Notes: generated by a model not told the origin, from the sequence alone. A DNA stretch of 64,000 nucleotides from Pseudomonas sp. LS1212 (GCF_024741815.1 NZ_CP102951.1:3053001-3117000), one strand, 5' to 3'; counted from the first letter of the stretch, positions 53,946 to 62,785 are shown. Made by a program: numbers and translations.

Positions 53946-55319
53946 TCAAGTTGCCGGGAACTCCAGGTGGAAGGTTGTCCAGTTGTTGGCAGAGGTACAC
54001 CAGATCTTGCCTTGATGAGCCTCAACGATGGATCGGGTAATAGCCAGGCCAAGCCCCGCATTGCTCGGGTTACCTTCGCGGCGAGCGGGATCGACGCGAT
54101 AGAAGCGGTCGAAGAGTTTACCTAGGTGCTCAGGCTTGATGGTCTTGCCAGGGTTCTCAACAGTTAAGGTGACGGCGTTGCCAGTCTGACGGATCGTTAC
54201 TGAGATCGTTTTCCCTTCTGGGGTATAGCGCAGCGCATTGGACAGCAGATTCGAGATCGCACGATCCAGCATCAGCTTGTCACCCAGAACGCAGCCTGAG
54301 CCCGATACCATGAGGTGGATGCCGCGCTCGTCCGCCAGTAGGTGGTAATACTCGAACAGTTTGGCGACCACCTCGCTGAGCTCGATACGCGTCAGCTCCG
54401 GAATGATCAAGCCGTTGTCCGATTTAGCCAGGAACAGCATTTCGTCGATTATCCGCGACATGCGCTTCAGGTCTTCCAGGTTCGAGTAGAGGTTCTCTTC
54501 ATAGGCGTCGACACCGCGTTTCTTGGTAAGCACCACCTCTGTGTGTGTCATCAGGTTGCTCACTGGAGTACGCAGTTCATGAGCGATATCGGCAGAGAAA
54601 TTCGAAAGCCGAACAAACGCATCATCTAGCCTGGCAAGCATCGCATTGAACGAGGTGACCAACTGCTGCAACTCAAGGGGGACTGGCTCCAGTGGGATAC
54701 GCTCTTTCAGTGACCTTGCGGACATCGACGTAGCCACCTGGGTCACTTGTCGTAAAGGTCTCAGCCCACTGCGAGCGACAACCCATCCTAATGCGGCACT
54801 TATCAGTGCGCTAATGATCAGCCCGATCCAGAACCATCGCAGCAGTGTCTCAAAGAAGTGCATGTGATTAGTGACGTCGAGGATCAGCAAGGTTGTGAGG
54901 GGCTCGGGTTGATAAGGGCCAGACACCTGCGCTGTCATCCCGCGGTACATGTGCCCGCCTTCTTGCCATTCCCACATGTCGTGGTCAGGGTGGAGTTGAT
55001 ATTTCTCGGGGACATTGAAAGGCTTCGGCTCGGCGAAAAGCACTGTGCCATCATTTGCGAGGATGATCGCCGCTAGGTCTTCATGCGCCCCCAGCAGGGC
55101 ATTAAGCTGAGGCTGCACCTCAATGAAATCTGCGCGACCACGTGTGCTGCTCAAAATTTTCTGAGTCGATTCGAGCTTTTCAATCAGCGTTTGCCGATCA
55201 AGCATTCTGAAGTGATGCCGACTGAGTTCATTGAAGCTCAGGCCTGCTACTGTGAGGACGGCGATCACCGCAAGCATGAACATCAAGCTCATGCGCGCTG
55301 TCAGTGACAGATGGTTCAT
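53946..55319 (-). CDS. copS: Heavy-metal sensor histidine kinase CopS
   Basis: A 457-residue membrane kinase: TM1 about 9-31, periplasmic domain 32-158 containing HPDHDMWEWQEGGHMYRGM (possible metal ligands), TM2 about 159-182, HAMP, H-box Ser-Ala-Asp-Ile-Ala-His247-Glu-Leu-Arg and a C-terminal ATPase domain (LLSNALRYTPEGKTI, NAGLGLAITRSI). It senses periplasmic copper and phosphorylates CopR. It overlaps the copR stop by four bases. The IS3-family element lies 150 bases downstream and does not interrupt it. Confidence 0.95.
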   Translation of the reverse strand: MNHLSLTARMSLMFMLAVIAVLTVAGLSFNELSRHHFRMLDRQTLIEKLESTQKILSSTRGRADFIEVQPQLNALLGAHEDLAAIILANDGTVLFAEPKPFNVPEKYQLHPDHDMWEWQEGGHMYRGMTAQVSGPYQPEPLTTLLILDVTNHMHFFETLLRWFWIGLIISALISAALGWVVARSGLRPLRQVTQVATSMSARSLKERIPLEPVPLELQQLVTSFNAMLARLDDAFVRLSNFSADIAHELRTPVSNLMTHTEVVLTKKRGVDAYEENLYSNLEDLKRMSRIIDEMLFLAKSDNGLIIPELTRIELSEVVAKLFEYYHLLADERGIHLMVSGSGCVLGDKLMLDRAISNLLSNALRYTPEGKTISVTIRQTGNAVTLTVENPGKTIKPEHLGKLFDRFYRVDPARREGNPSNAGLGLAITRSIVEAHQGKIWCTSANNWTTFHLEFPAT

Positions 55320-55999
55320 TCCGACTCCGGGGCATCAAGCATATAGCCCATACCTCGGGCGGTATGGATCAATTTCAGTTCGAAATCATCGTCAATTTTC
55401 GCTCGCAAACGCCGAACAGCAACTTCGATCACATTGGTATCGCTATCGAAATTCATGTCCCAGACCTGGGAAGCGATTAAAGACTTCGGAAGCACTTCGC
55501 CGCGCCGGCGCAGCAGTAGTTCGAGCAACGAGAATTCCTTCGCCGTCAGGTCAATCCGCTTTCCACTGCGGATGGCACGACGTTTCAGCAGATCGACCTC
55601 AAGATCTGCTATTTTCATGGTGGTCTGCGTGGGCGAGCTATTGCCCCGGCGGAGCAGCGTCCTGACCCGGGCTAACAATTCGGAAAAGGCGAATGGCTTG
55701 ACCAGGTAGTCGTCGGCACCCAGCTCCAATCCTTTGACGCGATCTTCGACGCCGTCACGTGCCGTCAGGAACAGCACCGGGACATCCTTCCCCGCTGCTC
55801 GCACCATCCGCAGTACGTCCCAGCCGTTCAGGCCCGGCATCATTACGTCCAGAATCAACAGGTCATACGCTTCGCTCAGTGCATGCTGAAGTGCATCCGT
55901 TCCCGTCATGACGCGGTCGACATTGAACCCAGCCTCGGTGAGGCCCTGCTGCAGGTAAGTGCCTGTTTTTGGCTCATCTTCAGCTACCAGAAGTTTCAT
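55316..55999 (-). CDS. copR: Copper response regulator CopR (OmpR type)
   Basis: A 227-residue regulator: receiver domain with phospho-acceptor Asp51 (LLILDVMMPG) and acidic pair EDE at 7-9, then a winged-helix output domain (RSGKRIDLTAKEFSLLELLLRR, SDTNVIEVAVRRLRAKID). It activates periplasmic copper genes. The ATG at 55999 gives the standard family N-terminus MKLLVAEDEP; a TTG five codons upstream is unlikely. It is divergent from a PtrA-like gene, with a probable CopR box at 56065-56080 in between. Confidence 0.95.
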   Translation of the reverse strand: MKLLVAEDEPKTGTYLQQGLTEAGFNVDRVMTGTDALQHALSEAYDLLILDVMMPGLNGWDVLRMVRAAGKDVPVLFLTARDGVEDRVKGLELGADDYLVKPFAFSELLARVRTLLRRGNSSPTQTTMKIADLEVDLLKRRAIRSGKRIDLTAKEFSLLELLLRRRGEVLPKSLIASQVWDMNFDSDTNVIEVAVRRLRAKIDDDFELKLIHTARGMGYMLDAPESE

Positions 56000-56064
56000 G
56001 TGAGCGGTTTCCAAAATTTAGAGTGACCTGAGTGTGCAGCCAAATGGCACTCCCAACCAGAAGC

Positions 56065-56080
56065 TTACGAAAATGTAATC
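56065..56080. promoter_or_regulatory. Probable CopR box in the copR/ptrA divergent region
   Basis: TTACGAAAATGTAATC. It shares 14 of 16 bases with the copy at 63314-63329 and has TTAC-N6-GTAA symmetry. Confidence 0.7.
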
Positions 56081-56204
56081 CTAGCTTCAGGCCTCTGTCA
56101 GGGAGTTTTGTCTAGGGTGCAAGCATGAGCACTAGGTTGTGCTCTCGGCCCTCGCATCAACAACCAGAGGTGCCGGCCACAGCTTCTTGTGAGGAGACTG
56201 TCTT

Positions 56205-56564
56205 ATGAAACTGCTTAAACCTCTGTTTCTGGTTGTTTCGCTCCTGCTGTCCTCAGCTGTCTGGGCAGAAAGCGGGGGTGATCGCACCTTCGAGCGCATT
56301 CAAAAAATGCGGGATAAGGCCGAAGCCGTATTGATCCAGGCGGAGAAGGCTCCCCCTGGCCAGCGCCATGTGCACATGAAGGAGCACATGAAGATGCTCG
56401 AAGAGATGATGAGCCAGCTTCACAACGAACACCCAGCTCCCGGTGTGTCTGTGCAAGAGCATCTTGCTTGGATGGAGCAGCACGACAAATTGGTGGATGA
56501 CGCCCTCGGGCAGATGATGCGGGAGCACAAGCTAATGATGGCTGACAAAGAGTGCCATCCATAA
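56205..56564 (+). CDS. PtrA-like exported His/Met-rich protein
   Basis: A 119-residue protein. Signal peptide about 1-21, then the ESGGDRTFERIQKMRDKAE block of PtrA-type N-terminal domains, then a helical His/Met-rich part (HVHMKEHMKMLEEMMSQLHNEHP). AGGAG lies about eight bases before the ATG. PtrA proteins are copper-induced periplasmic proteins in Pseudomonas. It is transcribed from the copR divergent promoter and followed by an intrinsic terminator. Copper binding is inferred from composition. Confidence 0.8.
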   Translation: MKLLKPLFLVVSLLLSSAVWAESGGDRTFERIQKMRDKAEAVLIQAEKAPPGQRHVHMKEHMKMLEEMMSQLHNEHPAPGVSVQEHLAWMEQHDKLVDDALGQMMREHKLMMADKECHP

Positions 56565-56606
56565 GAAATCCCCTTTAAGGCCTTCCGTGATTGCTCCTTT
56601 GGCCTA

Positions 56607-56634
56607 GCGGCGCCACAACGGCGCCGCGTTTTTT
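56607..56634 (+). terminator. Intrinsic terminator after the PtrA-like gene
   Basis: GCGGCGCC (56607-56614) pairs with GGCGCCGC (56620-56627), followed by a G and six T. Confidence 0.85.
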
Positions 56635-56639
56635 CAAGC

Positions 56640-56655
56640 TGACTAATTTGTAGTT
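56640..56655. promoter_or_regulatory. Possible diverged CopR box before the first cupredoxin
   Basis: TGACTAATTTGTAGTT matches the box pattern at T-AC and TGTA but not fully. It lies 70 bases before the start codon. Confidence 0.35.
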
Positions 56656-56725
56656 TTGGGGTAAGCCTCCCGGCAGGAACCGGGGAATAGCATGAGATTT
56701 CCAACCACCTCAGTGAGGTTTCATC

Positions 56726-57286
56726 ATGAAACGTTCACGTCTCCAACTGTTGATCGCCGCACTTCTCTTCGGAGCTGCAACTCCAGCCTTTGCACAAACT
56801 CCTGGCAATGAAACCAGCATTGGTCGACAGGCCCAAGCAACCCCTGCTACGCGTACCGTTTTCGTCAAGATGGATGACATCAGCTACGGCCAGAAGTCGA
56901 TCGATGTGAAGCCTGGCGAGACCGTCCGCTTCGTGTTGAAGAACGAAGGGGCGCTGATGCACGAATTCAATATCGGCAAAGCCGTATCGCAGCTGGAACA
57001 TCAACGCGAGATGGCGGCGCTATTCAAAGACGGCACGCTGACGCCGACGGGCAAGGCGAAGTCGATCGTCTGGCGGGAGCACTTCACTGCCCCTAGCGAT
57101 TCCGATCCTCCGGGATATCCAGAGGTCATTGAGGCAAAACATGACGATCCTAACGCCATCCTCGTTGAGCCTGGGACGACGAAGGAATTCGTCTGGACAT
57201 TCGCCGATGCGTCCAACCTGAACTTTGCCTGCACCCTTCCGGGACATTACCAGGCTGGGATGGTGGGTGAGTTCGTAATGCGTTGA
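56726..57286 (+). CDS. Periplasmic cupredoxin (CopI-like), copy 1
   Basis: A 186-residue exported blue-copper-type protein. The signal peptide is about 1-23. Type 1 copper ligands are visible: His79 (LMHEFNIG), Cys169, His174 and Met179 (ACTLPGHYQAGM), with a long insert between the first His and the Cys. It resembles CopI-type cupredoxins that protect the periplasm from copper. A related protein is encoded 146 bases downstream. Likely roles are Cu oxidation state control or electron transfer to a copper oxidase. Confidence 0.85.
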   Translation: MKRSRLQLLIAALLFGAATPAFAQTPGNETSIGRQAQATPATRTVFVKMDDISYGQKSIDVKPGETVRFVLKNEGALMHEFNIGKAVSQLEHQREMAALFKDGTLTPTGKAKSIVWREHFTAPSDSDPPGYPEVIEAKHDDPNAILVEPGTTKEFVWTFADASNLNFACTLPGHYQAGMVGEFVMR

Positions 57287-57432
57287 ATCGACGAACAGGT
57301 GTCCCGGCGTTGTGTGCCGGGCCACCTGATCTCAGCTAACTCTGCCTATGTAATTTTTGCGTAAGTAAGCTGGCAGCTCAGCCTGACTAGCATCAAAGGC
57401 GTTTTAAGCCACTCCGTCCTGCGAGGTTCACC

Positions 57433-57960
57433 ATGAAAGCTAAGCCCGCTTTCCTGCTTCTCGTTTCCAGCCTTATGTTTTCCGCGTCTGCAGCCATCGC
57501 CAGCCCGAACTACGTAAATGTAGACATCGGTCAGCCAGGCAATGCCCAAAAGGTTGATCGCACCATCGAATTGAAGATGGGCGATAGCTTCTTCGAGCCA
57601 AAGAGCATTGATGTCAAACCGGGCGAAACAATCCGCTTCGTGCTCAAAAACGAGGGCGCGCTGCTACACGAATTCAGCTTGGGCATGGCAGCCGCTCATG
57701 CCGCCCACCAGAAGGTAATGGCGGCCATGTTTCAGAAGGGAACGCTTTCTCCGACTGGCACACACGACATGAACAACACGGGGCATGCCATGGGTGGGGA
57801 AGTCAGCAAGGAACACGACAATCCGAACAGCGTCTTGATCGAGCCGGGAGCCACCGAAGAATTGGTGTGGACCTTCGCCAAAGCAACCGGCCTTGAGTTC
57901 GCTTGCAACCTCCCCGGTCATTACCAATCAGGTATGGTCGGCAAAGTGAACATTCGTTGA
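57433..57960 (+). CDS. Periplasmic cupredoxin (CopI-like), copy 2
   Basis: A 175-residue exported cupredoxin. It shares the KSIDVKPGET-(V/I)-RFVLKNEGAL core with copy 1 and has His79, Cys158, His163 and Met168 (ACNLPGHYQSGM). The insert is richer in His/Met (HDMNNTGHAMGGE). The signal peptide ends near ASP at 24-25. Copies 1 and 2 are clearly a tandem duplication that has since diverged, mainly in the loop between ligands. It precedes the YHS-type ATPase operon. Confidence 0.85.
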   Translation: MKAKPAFLLLVSSLMFSASAAIASPNYVNVDIGQPGNAQKVDRTIELKMGDSFFEPKSIDVKPGETIRFVLKNEGALLHEFSLGMAAAHAAHQKVMAAMFQKGTLSPTGTHDMNNTGHAMGGEVSKEHDNPNSVLIEPGATEELVWTFAKATGLEFACNLPGHYQSGMVGKVNIR

Positions 57961-58058
57961 GTTTGGATTGATAGGCGTTCAAGCAACTAGCTATCAGCAG
58001 AGCCTATCTATCTCACTGTGCCAAAGGATATCGCCTCAACCAACCGAAGATTCGAATC

Positions 58059-58262
58059 ATGGATCACTCCCATTACCATTCCAGCGCTGAACCGCCATTC
58101 TGGAAAAGTAAGAGTGGCATCGCGCTGATCATGCTGGCCGTAATCGGGGTGTTTTATGTGGCCCGCGAACATTACGGCCACATGCATATGTTCGGCCATA
58201 ACCATGGTGGGCACGCTCATCAGAGTGATGCTGATGCTCCCAAGGACGAGAACAGGAAATAA
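58059..58262 (+). CDS. Small His-rich membrane protein
   Basis: A 67-residue protein: MDHSHYHSSAEPPFWKSKSGIALIMLAVIGVFYVA, one transmembrane helix, then EHYGHMHMFGHNHGGHAH. The N-terminus matches DUF2933-type proteins, but the second helix of that family is replaced by a His/Met-rich tail. It ends five bases before the downstream copper ATPase gene, so they are co-transcribed. Likely role: presenting or capturing copper at the membrane; inferred. Confidence 0.75.
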   Translation: MDHSHYHSSAEPPFWKSKSGIALIMLAVIGVFYVAREHYGHMHMFGHNHGGHAHQSDADAPKDENRK

Positions 58263-58267
58263 GCCCT

Positions 58268-60625
58268 ATGCACACCTCCTCCAGCCATCACGACCATGAC
58301 CTTGCGAAACATCAGGAAGACCAACAAGGGAGACAGCACGATCCGGTATGTGGTATGGCCGTCAAGCCCGGCAGTCAGTTCAGTGAAAGCTACCAAGGGC
58401 AGAGTTACCGCTTCTGCAGCGCGAAGTGCCAGGATAAGTTCCGGGGCGACCCTCTCAGTTATGTGAGCCAACCCCCTCAAGGTGGTCACGGACAACATGC
58501 AGCTCCGCCGGCCACACCTGACGCGGCTGAGTACACCTGCCCGATGCACCCGGAAATACGTCAGCCAGAACCTGATAATTGTCCCATCTGCGGCATGACC
58601 TTGGAGCCAGTGATCCCTGAGTTGGAGAAAGAGGAGAATCTGGAGCTCAAGGATTTCTCTCGGCGCTTCTGGCGGACACTTCCACTCACGATCATCGTGA
58701 CCGTTTTGGCCATGGCCGGCCATACGTTGCAGCTGTTCCATGGCGCGACGCAGAACTGGGTTGAGCTTGTCTTGGCGACCCCTGTGACGCTCTGGGGCGG
58801 CTGGGTGTTCTTCAACCGCGGTATCGACTCGATCCGCCATCGCAGCCCGAACATGTGGACATTGATTGGTCTGGGTACAGCGGCAGCCTACCTGTACAGC
58901 GTCGCCGCGACGCTGGCTCCACAACTCTTCCCACAAGTCTTCTTTCAGGATGGGCGCATTGGCGTCTACTTTGAGGCTGCGGCGGTGATCATCTCCCTGA
59001 CACTGTTGGGTCAGATGCTCGAACTCAAGGCGCGCTCGCAAACCTCTGCAGCCATAAAGTCGCTGTTGGGCCTGGCACCGAAAACCGCTCGGCGCATCAA
59101 TCCTGACGGCCAGGAAGAAGACATCCCTCTGACCCATGTGCATCAAGGAGATCATCTACGGGTACGTCCGGGCGAAAAAGTCCCGGTGGATGGCACCGTG
59201 CTCGAAGGTGACAGCGCTGTCGACGAGTCCATGCTGACTGGTGAACCGGTACCGGTGACCAAGCGAATTGGTGATGCACTGATCGGCGCAACCATGAATA
59301 CCCACGGTAGCCTAGTGATGCAGGCGCAGAAGGTTGGTGCCGAGACCATGTTGTCCCAGATCGTGCAGATGGTTGCCCGGGCTCAGCGCTCCAAGGCCCC
59401 CATGCAACGTATGGCCGATGCGGTAGCTGGCTACTTCGTGGTCGGGGTAATCGCAATCGCGATCCTCACGTTCTTCGGTTGGGGCTTGTTCGGTCCGGAG
59501 TCTGGCTGGGTATTCGGTGTTATCAATGCGGTTGCCGTACTGATCATCGCCTGTCCCTGCGCCCTGGGTTTGGCCACCCCTATGTCGGTTATGGTTTCGA
59601 CTGGCAAGGCTGCCAGCAGTGGCGTTTTGTTCCGCGATGCGAGCGCCATAGAGAACCTCTGCAAGATCAATACGCTGATCGTTGACAAGACCGGTACGCT
59701 GACCGAGGGACGGCCTGTATTCCACAGTGCAGAGGGAGCCGGTCCGTTCGACTCGAACGAGGTGCTGCGATTGGCTGCAAGCCTCGACCAAGGCAGTGAG
59801 CATCCGCTGGCCCATGCGATCGTTGATTACGCCCGCGCTCAGGGAGTTGAGTTGGCCAAACCGGAATCCTTCGAGTCAGGCTCAGGCATCGGCGTTCGCG
59901 GTCAAGTGGAAGGCCGACAGCTCCAACTGGGTAATACAGCCTTGATGGAAGAAGCGGGAGTACGTACCGTTTCGCTGAGGAGTCGTGCCGAGCAGCTTCG
60001 CTTGGAGGGCATCAGCATCATTTACCTGGCAGTCGATGGTTCTCTGGCGGGCCTTCTGGCTGTCTCAGATCCGATCAAACCTACCTCCAAGCAAGCAGTC
60101 ACCCAGCTACAGGATGTGGATGTGAAGGTGATCATGGCCACCGGTGATGGGCTTACCACCGCTCGGGCCGTGGCAAAGGAGCTGGGGATCGAGGAAGTCC
60201 ATGGAGAGGTCAAACCCCAGGACAAGGAAAATCTGGTGGCCGATCTGCAAAGCTATGGTCGTCGGGTGGCTATGGCCGGGGACGGCATAAACGATGCGCC
60301 GGCACTGGCTCGTGCGGATGTAAGTATCGCGATGGGAACCGGCACCGATGTGGCCATGAACAGTGCTCAAGTAACCCTGGTTAAAGGTGACTTGATGGGC
60401 ATCTTACGGGCAAGAACCTTGTCCGTGGCCACGGTAAAAAACATGCGACAGAACCTGGCCTTCGCCTTCATCTACAACGCGATGGGAATTCCGCTCGCGG
60501 CAGGGCTACTTTATCCCCTGACAGGTCACTTGCTGTCGCCCATGATTGCGGCGCTGGCCATGAGCGTTAGTTCGGCCTCGGTCGTATTCAATGCGCTGAG
60601 ACTGCGGAAAACCCGTATCGACTGA
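58268..60625 (+). CDS. P1B-type copper/silver ATPase with YHS and heavy-metal-binding domains
   Basis: A 785-residue inner-membrane pump. Instead of HMA domains the N-terminus has a His-rich leader, a YHS domain (DPVCGMAVKPGSQFSESYQG, FCSAKCQDKF) and a heavy-metal-binding domain (YTCPMHPEIRQPEPDNCPICGM). CPC is at 429-431, DKTGT starts at 473, and SEHPLAH marks the nucleotide domain. This is the CopF/SilP type, which exports Cu(I)/Ag(I). It complements the HMA-type pump at 32301 and follows the small His-rich gene by five bases. Confidence 0.93.
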   Translation: MHTSSSHHDHDLAKHQEDQQGRQHDPVCGMAVKPGSQFSESYQGQSYRFCSAKCQDKFRGDPLSYVSQPPQGGHGQHAAPPATPDAAEYTCPMHPEIRQPEPDNCPICGMTLEPVIPELEKEENLELKDFSRRFWRTLPLTIIVTVLAMAGHTLQLFHGATQNWVELVLATPVTLWGGWVFFNRGIDSIRHRSPNMWTLIGLGTAAAYLYSVAATLAPQLFPQVFFQDGRIGVYFEAAAVIISLTLLGQMLELKARSQTSAAIKSLLGLAPKTARRINPDGQEEDIPLTHVHQGDHLRVRPGEKVPVDGTVLEGDSAVDESMLTGEPVPVTKRIGDALIGATMNTHGSLVMQAQKVGAETMLSQIVQMVARAQRSKAPMQRMADAVAGYFVVGVIAIAILTFFGWGLFGPESGWVFGVINAVAVLIIACPCALGLATPMSVMVSTGKAASSGVLFRDASAIENLCKINTLIVDKTGTLTEGRPVFHSAEGAGPFDSNEVLRLAASLDQGSEHPLAHAIVDYARAQGVELAKPESFESGSGIGVRGQVEGRQLQLGNTALMEEAGVRTVSLRSRAEQLRLEGISIIYLAVDGSLAGLLAVSDPIKPTSKQAVTQLQDVDVKVIMATGDGLTTARAVAKELGIEEVHGEVKPQDKENLVADLQSYGRRVAMAGDGINDAPALARADVSIAMGTGTDVAMNSAQVTLVKGDLMGILRARTLSVATVKNMRQNLAFAFIYNAMGIPLAAGLLYPLTGHLLSPMIAALAMSVSSASVVFNALRLRKTRID

Positions 60626-60637
60626 GATTGGGGCAAA

Positions 60638-60659
60638 CTCGCTGGCGAGGGCCAGCGAG
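60638..60659. terminator. Hairpin between convergent ATPase and bufferin operons
   Basis: CTCGCTGGC (60638-60646) pairs with GCCAGCGAG (60651-60659) around GAGG. There is no clear T-run; it sits between convergent transcripts. Confidence 0.5.
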
Positions 60660-60829
60660 TCTGTAGTCATGATCCAGCTTCACATGATGCTCACGATAAA
60701 AGGGCCGCTGCGGGCAACGCAGTAACCTCCTTTGACGATTAAGCATTCAATGCTGGGCTGCCCGCATAGAACGTGCTTTCTCGCTTCTCCAAACGTCCAG
60801 CCCGCACGATTCGCTCCTCGAAGCCGAAC

Positions 60830-61645
60830 TCACTTCGCCCCATCCTTCTCGAACCACTCCATCTCGTCTGTACGCAGCAACAGGCCTTCGCTGACCCATT
60901 GTTTCAGCCAGGTGGCTGCTCGCAGAGGAGCTTGTTCACGATGTTCGTCCAAAAGCGTTTCGCACAACTCGGCGAATGAACCCCCGTCCCTCATAAACTC
61001 TAGGGCGTTGGCCTCGGGTCGCTCCAAGGTGCGGTATCGACACACCAACTGGTGGCGCCAAACCAGGCAATCCAGTGGAGATGATAACCAATAGGTTTCA
61101 GGGATTTCGGTCTCGGCCTTCGCAGCTTTCCATATCTCAATGGTGTTGCGTTGTAGCGGCAACCATTCCACCGAAGGGTTAAGGCAAATCCTCAGACTAG
61201 TCCAATCCTTTGCTGAAAAGCGGCTCATCGCTTCTAGGGACAGTGGCTGCGCATCCGGAGCATCGAAGGCCAGGGTGAAAGCCCACTCCAGGCCAGCGAG
61301 CTCACGCATCGGAGAAAGCTGTGGCTCGGGGACATAGTGGCTGATGAACTCCGGCAGCGTTTCGCCCAACCAGCGCAAACTGAAATGCCTGGGTGGCCAC
61401 GCAGTGATGTAAGCAAGGGCCAACTGTTCGAATGATTCGCCACCCATCCAGTGATGCAACGCCGGAAAGTCTTCCCTCATGACCGAAAGTAGCCTGGCGC
61501 GGTAGGCGTTGTGGTAGATCATTAGGCCATCTGAGGCGGGCAGCGCAGTGCTGCCTTGGATTTGCTCCAGAAGCTCGGGAGTGGCCGCGCTTTCGCCTGT
61601 GGTCAGATAAGCTTCCAGCGCCTCCTGCAGGGCATTCAGGCGCAT
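60830..61645 (-). CDS. bufC: Bufferin-maturation partner BufC (DUF2063)
   Basis: A 271-residue protein with the DUF2063 start LNALQEALEAYLTTGE and the conserved GLMIYHNAYRARLLSVMREDFPALHHWMG. In known systems such proteins bind the peptide leader and deliver it to the MNIO enzyme. The ATG at 61645 overlaps the bufB stop by ten bases; a longer frame extends into bufB and is not used. It is the last gene of a minus-strand bufA-bufB-bufC operon convergent with the copper ATPase. Confidence 0.85.
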   Translation of the reverse strand: MRLNALQEALEAYLTTGESAATPELLEQIQGSTALPASDGLMIYHNAYRARLLSVMREDFPALHHWMGGESFEQLALAYITAWPPRHFSLRWLGETLPEFISHYVPEPQLSPMRELAGLEWAFTLAFDAPDAQPLSLEAMSRFSAKDWTSLRICLNPSVEWLPLQRNTIEIWKAAKAETEIPETYWLSSPLDCLVWRHQLVCRYRTLERPEANALEFMRDGGSFAELCETLLDEHREQAPLRAATWLKQWVSEGLLLRTDEMEWFEKDGAK

Positions 61646-62478
61646 GGTGTGACCCCCGTTAGCGCTCCGGCGGCGATAGCACGTGCCTGAGCCAATTCGG
61701 TTAGCAGTTCGTCGAGGGGCGGGAAATGATCGTCCCGTTCGATCAGGGTAGCGGTTGGCCCCAAGTAGCTCAGCGCCTTGCCATACAAAGCCCACACTGG
61801 GTCGGCGATCGGTTGGTCGTGGGTATCGATGAGATAGTGACCATAATCGCTGTGGCCGGCCAGGTGGATTTGGCGAATCCGGTCATGCGGCAGCTCCATG
61901 ATGAACTGCCAAGGGTCGAATCCCTGGTTTCGCGAACTGACGTATACGTTATTCACATCGAGCAGCAGCTCGCAGCCGGTCAGATTGCTCAGCTCGGCCA
62001 GGAATTGGGACTCGTTCATGCTGGACGTCTTCCACTGCACGTAGGCTGAGACGTTTTCCAGAACCAGGGGGCGCTGCAAAACATCCTGAACCAGCCGAAC
62101 CCGCGCTGCGACATGCAGCAGGCTTTCCTGAGTAAACGGCAGCGGTAGCAGATCATGCAGGTGATGAGCGCTGCCTCTGCTCCAACACAGATGATCGGAA
62201 ATCCAACGAGGCTGCACCCGGTCGGCCAGGTTTTTCAATTGCCGCAGGTAGTCGGTGTCGACCGCGTGGGGGCCGCCGATCGACAGGGAAACCCCGTGCA
62301 TGACCAGCGGATACTGTTCTTTGATTGCATCGAGAAAGTAGAGGGCTTTTCCCCCTCCGACCATGTAGTTCTCGGAGATGATCTCGAACCAGTCGACCGC
62401 GGGGCGCTGCTCCAGGATCTGCTGGTAATACTCACTGCGCAGGCCCAGACCAAAACCCAGTGCATTGCTCCTGCTCAT
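61636..62478 (-). CDS. bufB: MNIO enzyme BufB (DUF692)
   Basis: A 280-residue TIM-barrel of the multinuclear non-heme iron oxidative (DUF692) family: GFGLGLRSEYYQQIL, DWFEIISENYMV, MHGVSLSIGG, WISDHLCWS, LENVSAYV, LLDVNNVYVS, HLAGH. Such enzymes convert Cys of a precursor peptide to thiooxazole-type groups that bind copper. The precursor gene lies 46 bases upstream and the partner overlaps downstream. Family and metal-ligand pattern are clear; modification of this particular peptide is inferred. Confidence 0.92.
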   Translation of the reverse strand: MSRSNALGFGLGLRSEYYQQILEQRPAVDWFEIISENYMVGGGKALYFLDAIKEQYPLVMHGVSLSIGGPHAVDTDYLRQLKNLADRVQPRWISDHLCWSRGSAHHLHDLLPLPFTQESLLHVAARVRLVQDVLQRPLVLENVSAYVQWKTSSMNESQFLAELSNLTGCELLLDVNNVYVSSRNQGFDPWQFIMELPHDRIRQIHLAGHSDYGHYLIDTHDQPIADPVWALYGKALSYLGPTATLIERDDHFPPLDELLTELAQARAIAAGALTGVTPCA

Positions 62479-62524
62479 TCGGGGCTCCAGGTCGAGGGAG
62501 TGACTTGCACTCCCTCAGATTGTC

Positions 62525-62749
62525 TTATTCGCTGGTCTTGCCGCCGGCTTCCTCGCACTTGGCTTGGGTCATCTTCTTGAAACCTTGGCCCTTGCATTCC
62601 CCTTGACCCTTGCAGGCGTTCTTCGCGGTCATGCAATCGTTCTGGCCTTTACAGCCATTCACGCCAAAGCACTTCACTTCAGCAGTTTGCGCATCCTGTG
62701 CAGCCTGGGCCGGCAGGGTTGCAAACAGACTGGCGGCAACAAGCGCCAA
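62525..62749 (-). CDS. bufA2: Bufferin-type copper peptide precursor BufA2 (start uncertain)
   Basis: From a TTG at 62749 the frame encodes 74 residues: a hydrophobic segment (MALVAASLFATLPAQA) and a mature part with six Cys in KCFGVNGCKGQNDC, NACKGQGECKGQ and QAKCEEAGG, the BufA2-type core. The frame stays open further upstream and reads STKHTASTGAALALVAASLF, a normal signal-peptide start. However, the codon where ATG is expected (62785-62783) is ACG, and no ribosome-binding site precedes the TTG. So either a non-standard start is used or the initiator is mutated. It is followed by bufB and bufC. Confidence 0.75.
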   Translation of the reverse strand: MALVAASLFATLPAQAAQDAQTAEVKCFGVNGCKGQNDCMTAKNACKGQGECKGQGFKKMTQAKCEEAGGKTSE

Positions 62750-62785
62750 CGCGGCACCGGTGGAGGCGGTATGTTTGGTCGACGT

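Noticed and set aside
57346..57376. CopR box upstream of the second cupredoxin
   Set aside because: It contains ATGTAAT, but the upstream half does not fit the T(T/G)AC-N6-GTAAT spacing; only a half-site.
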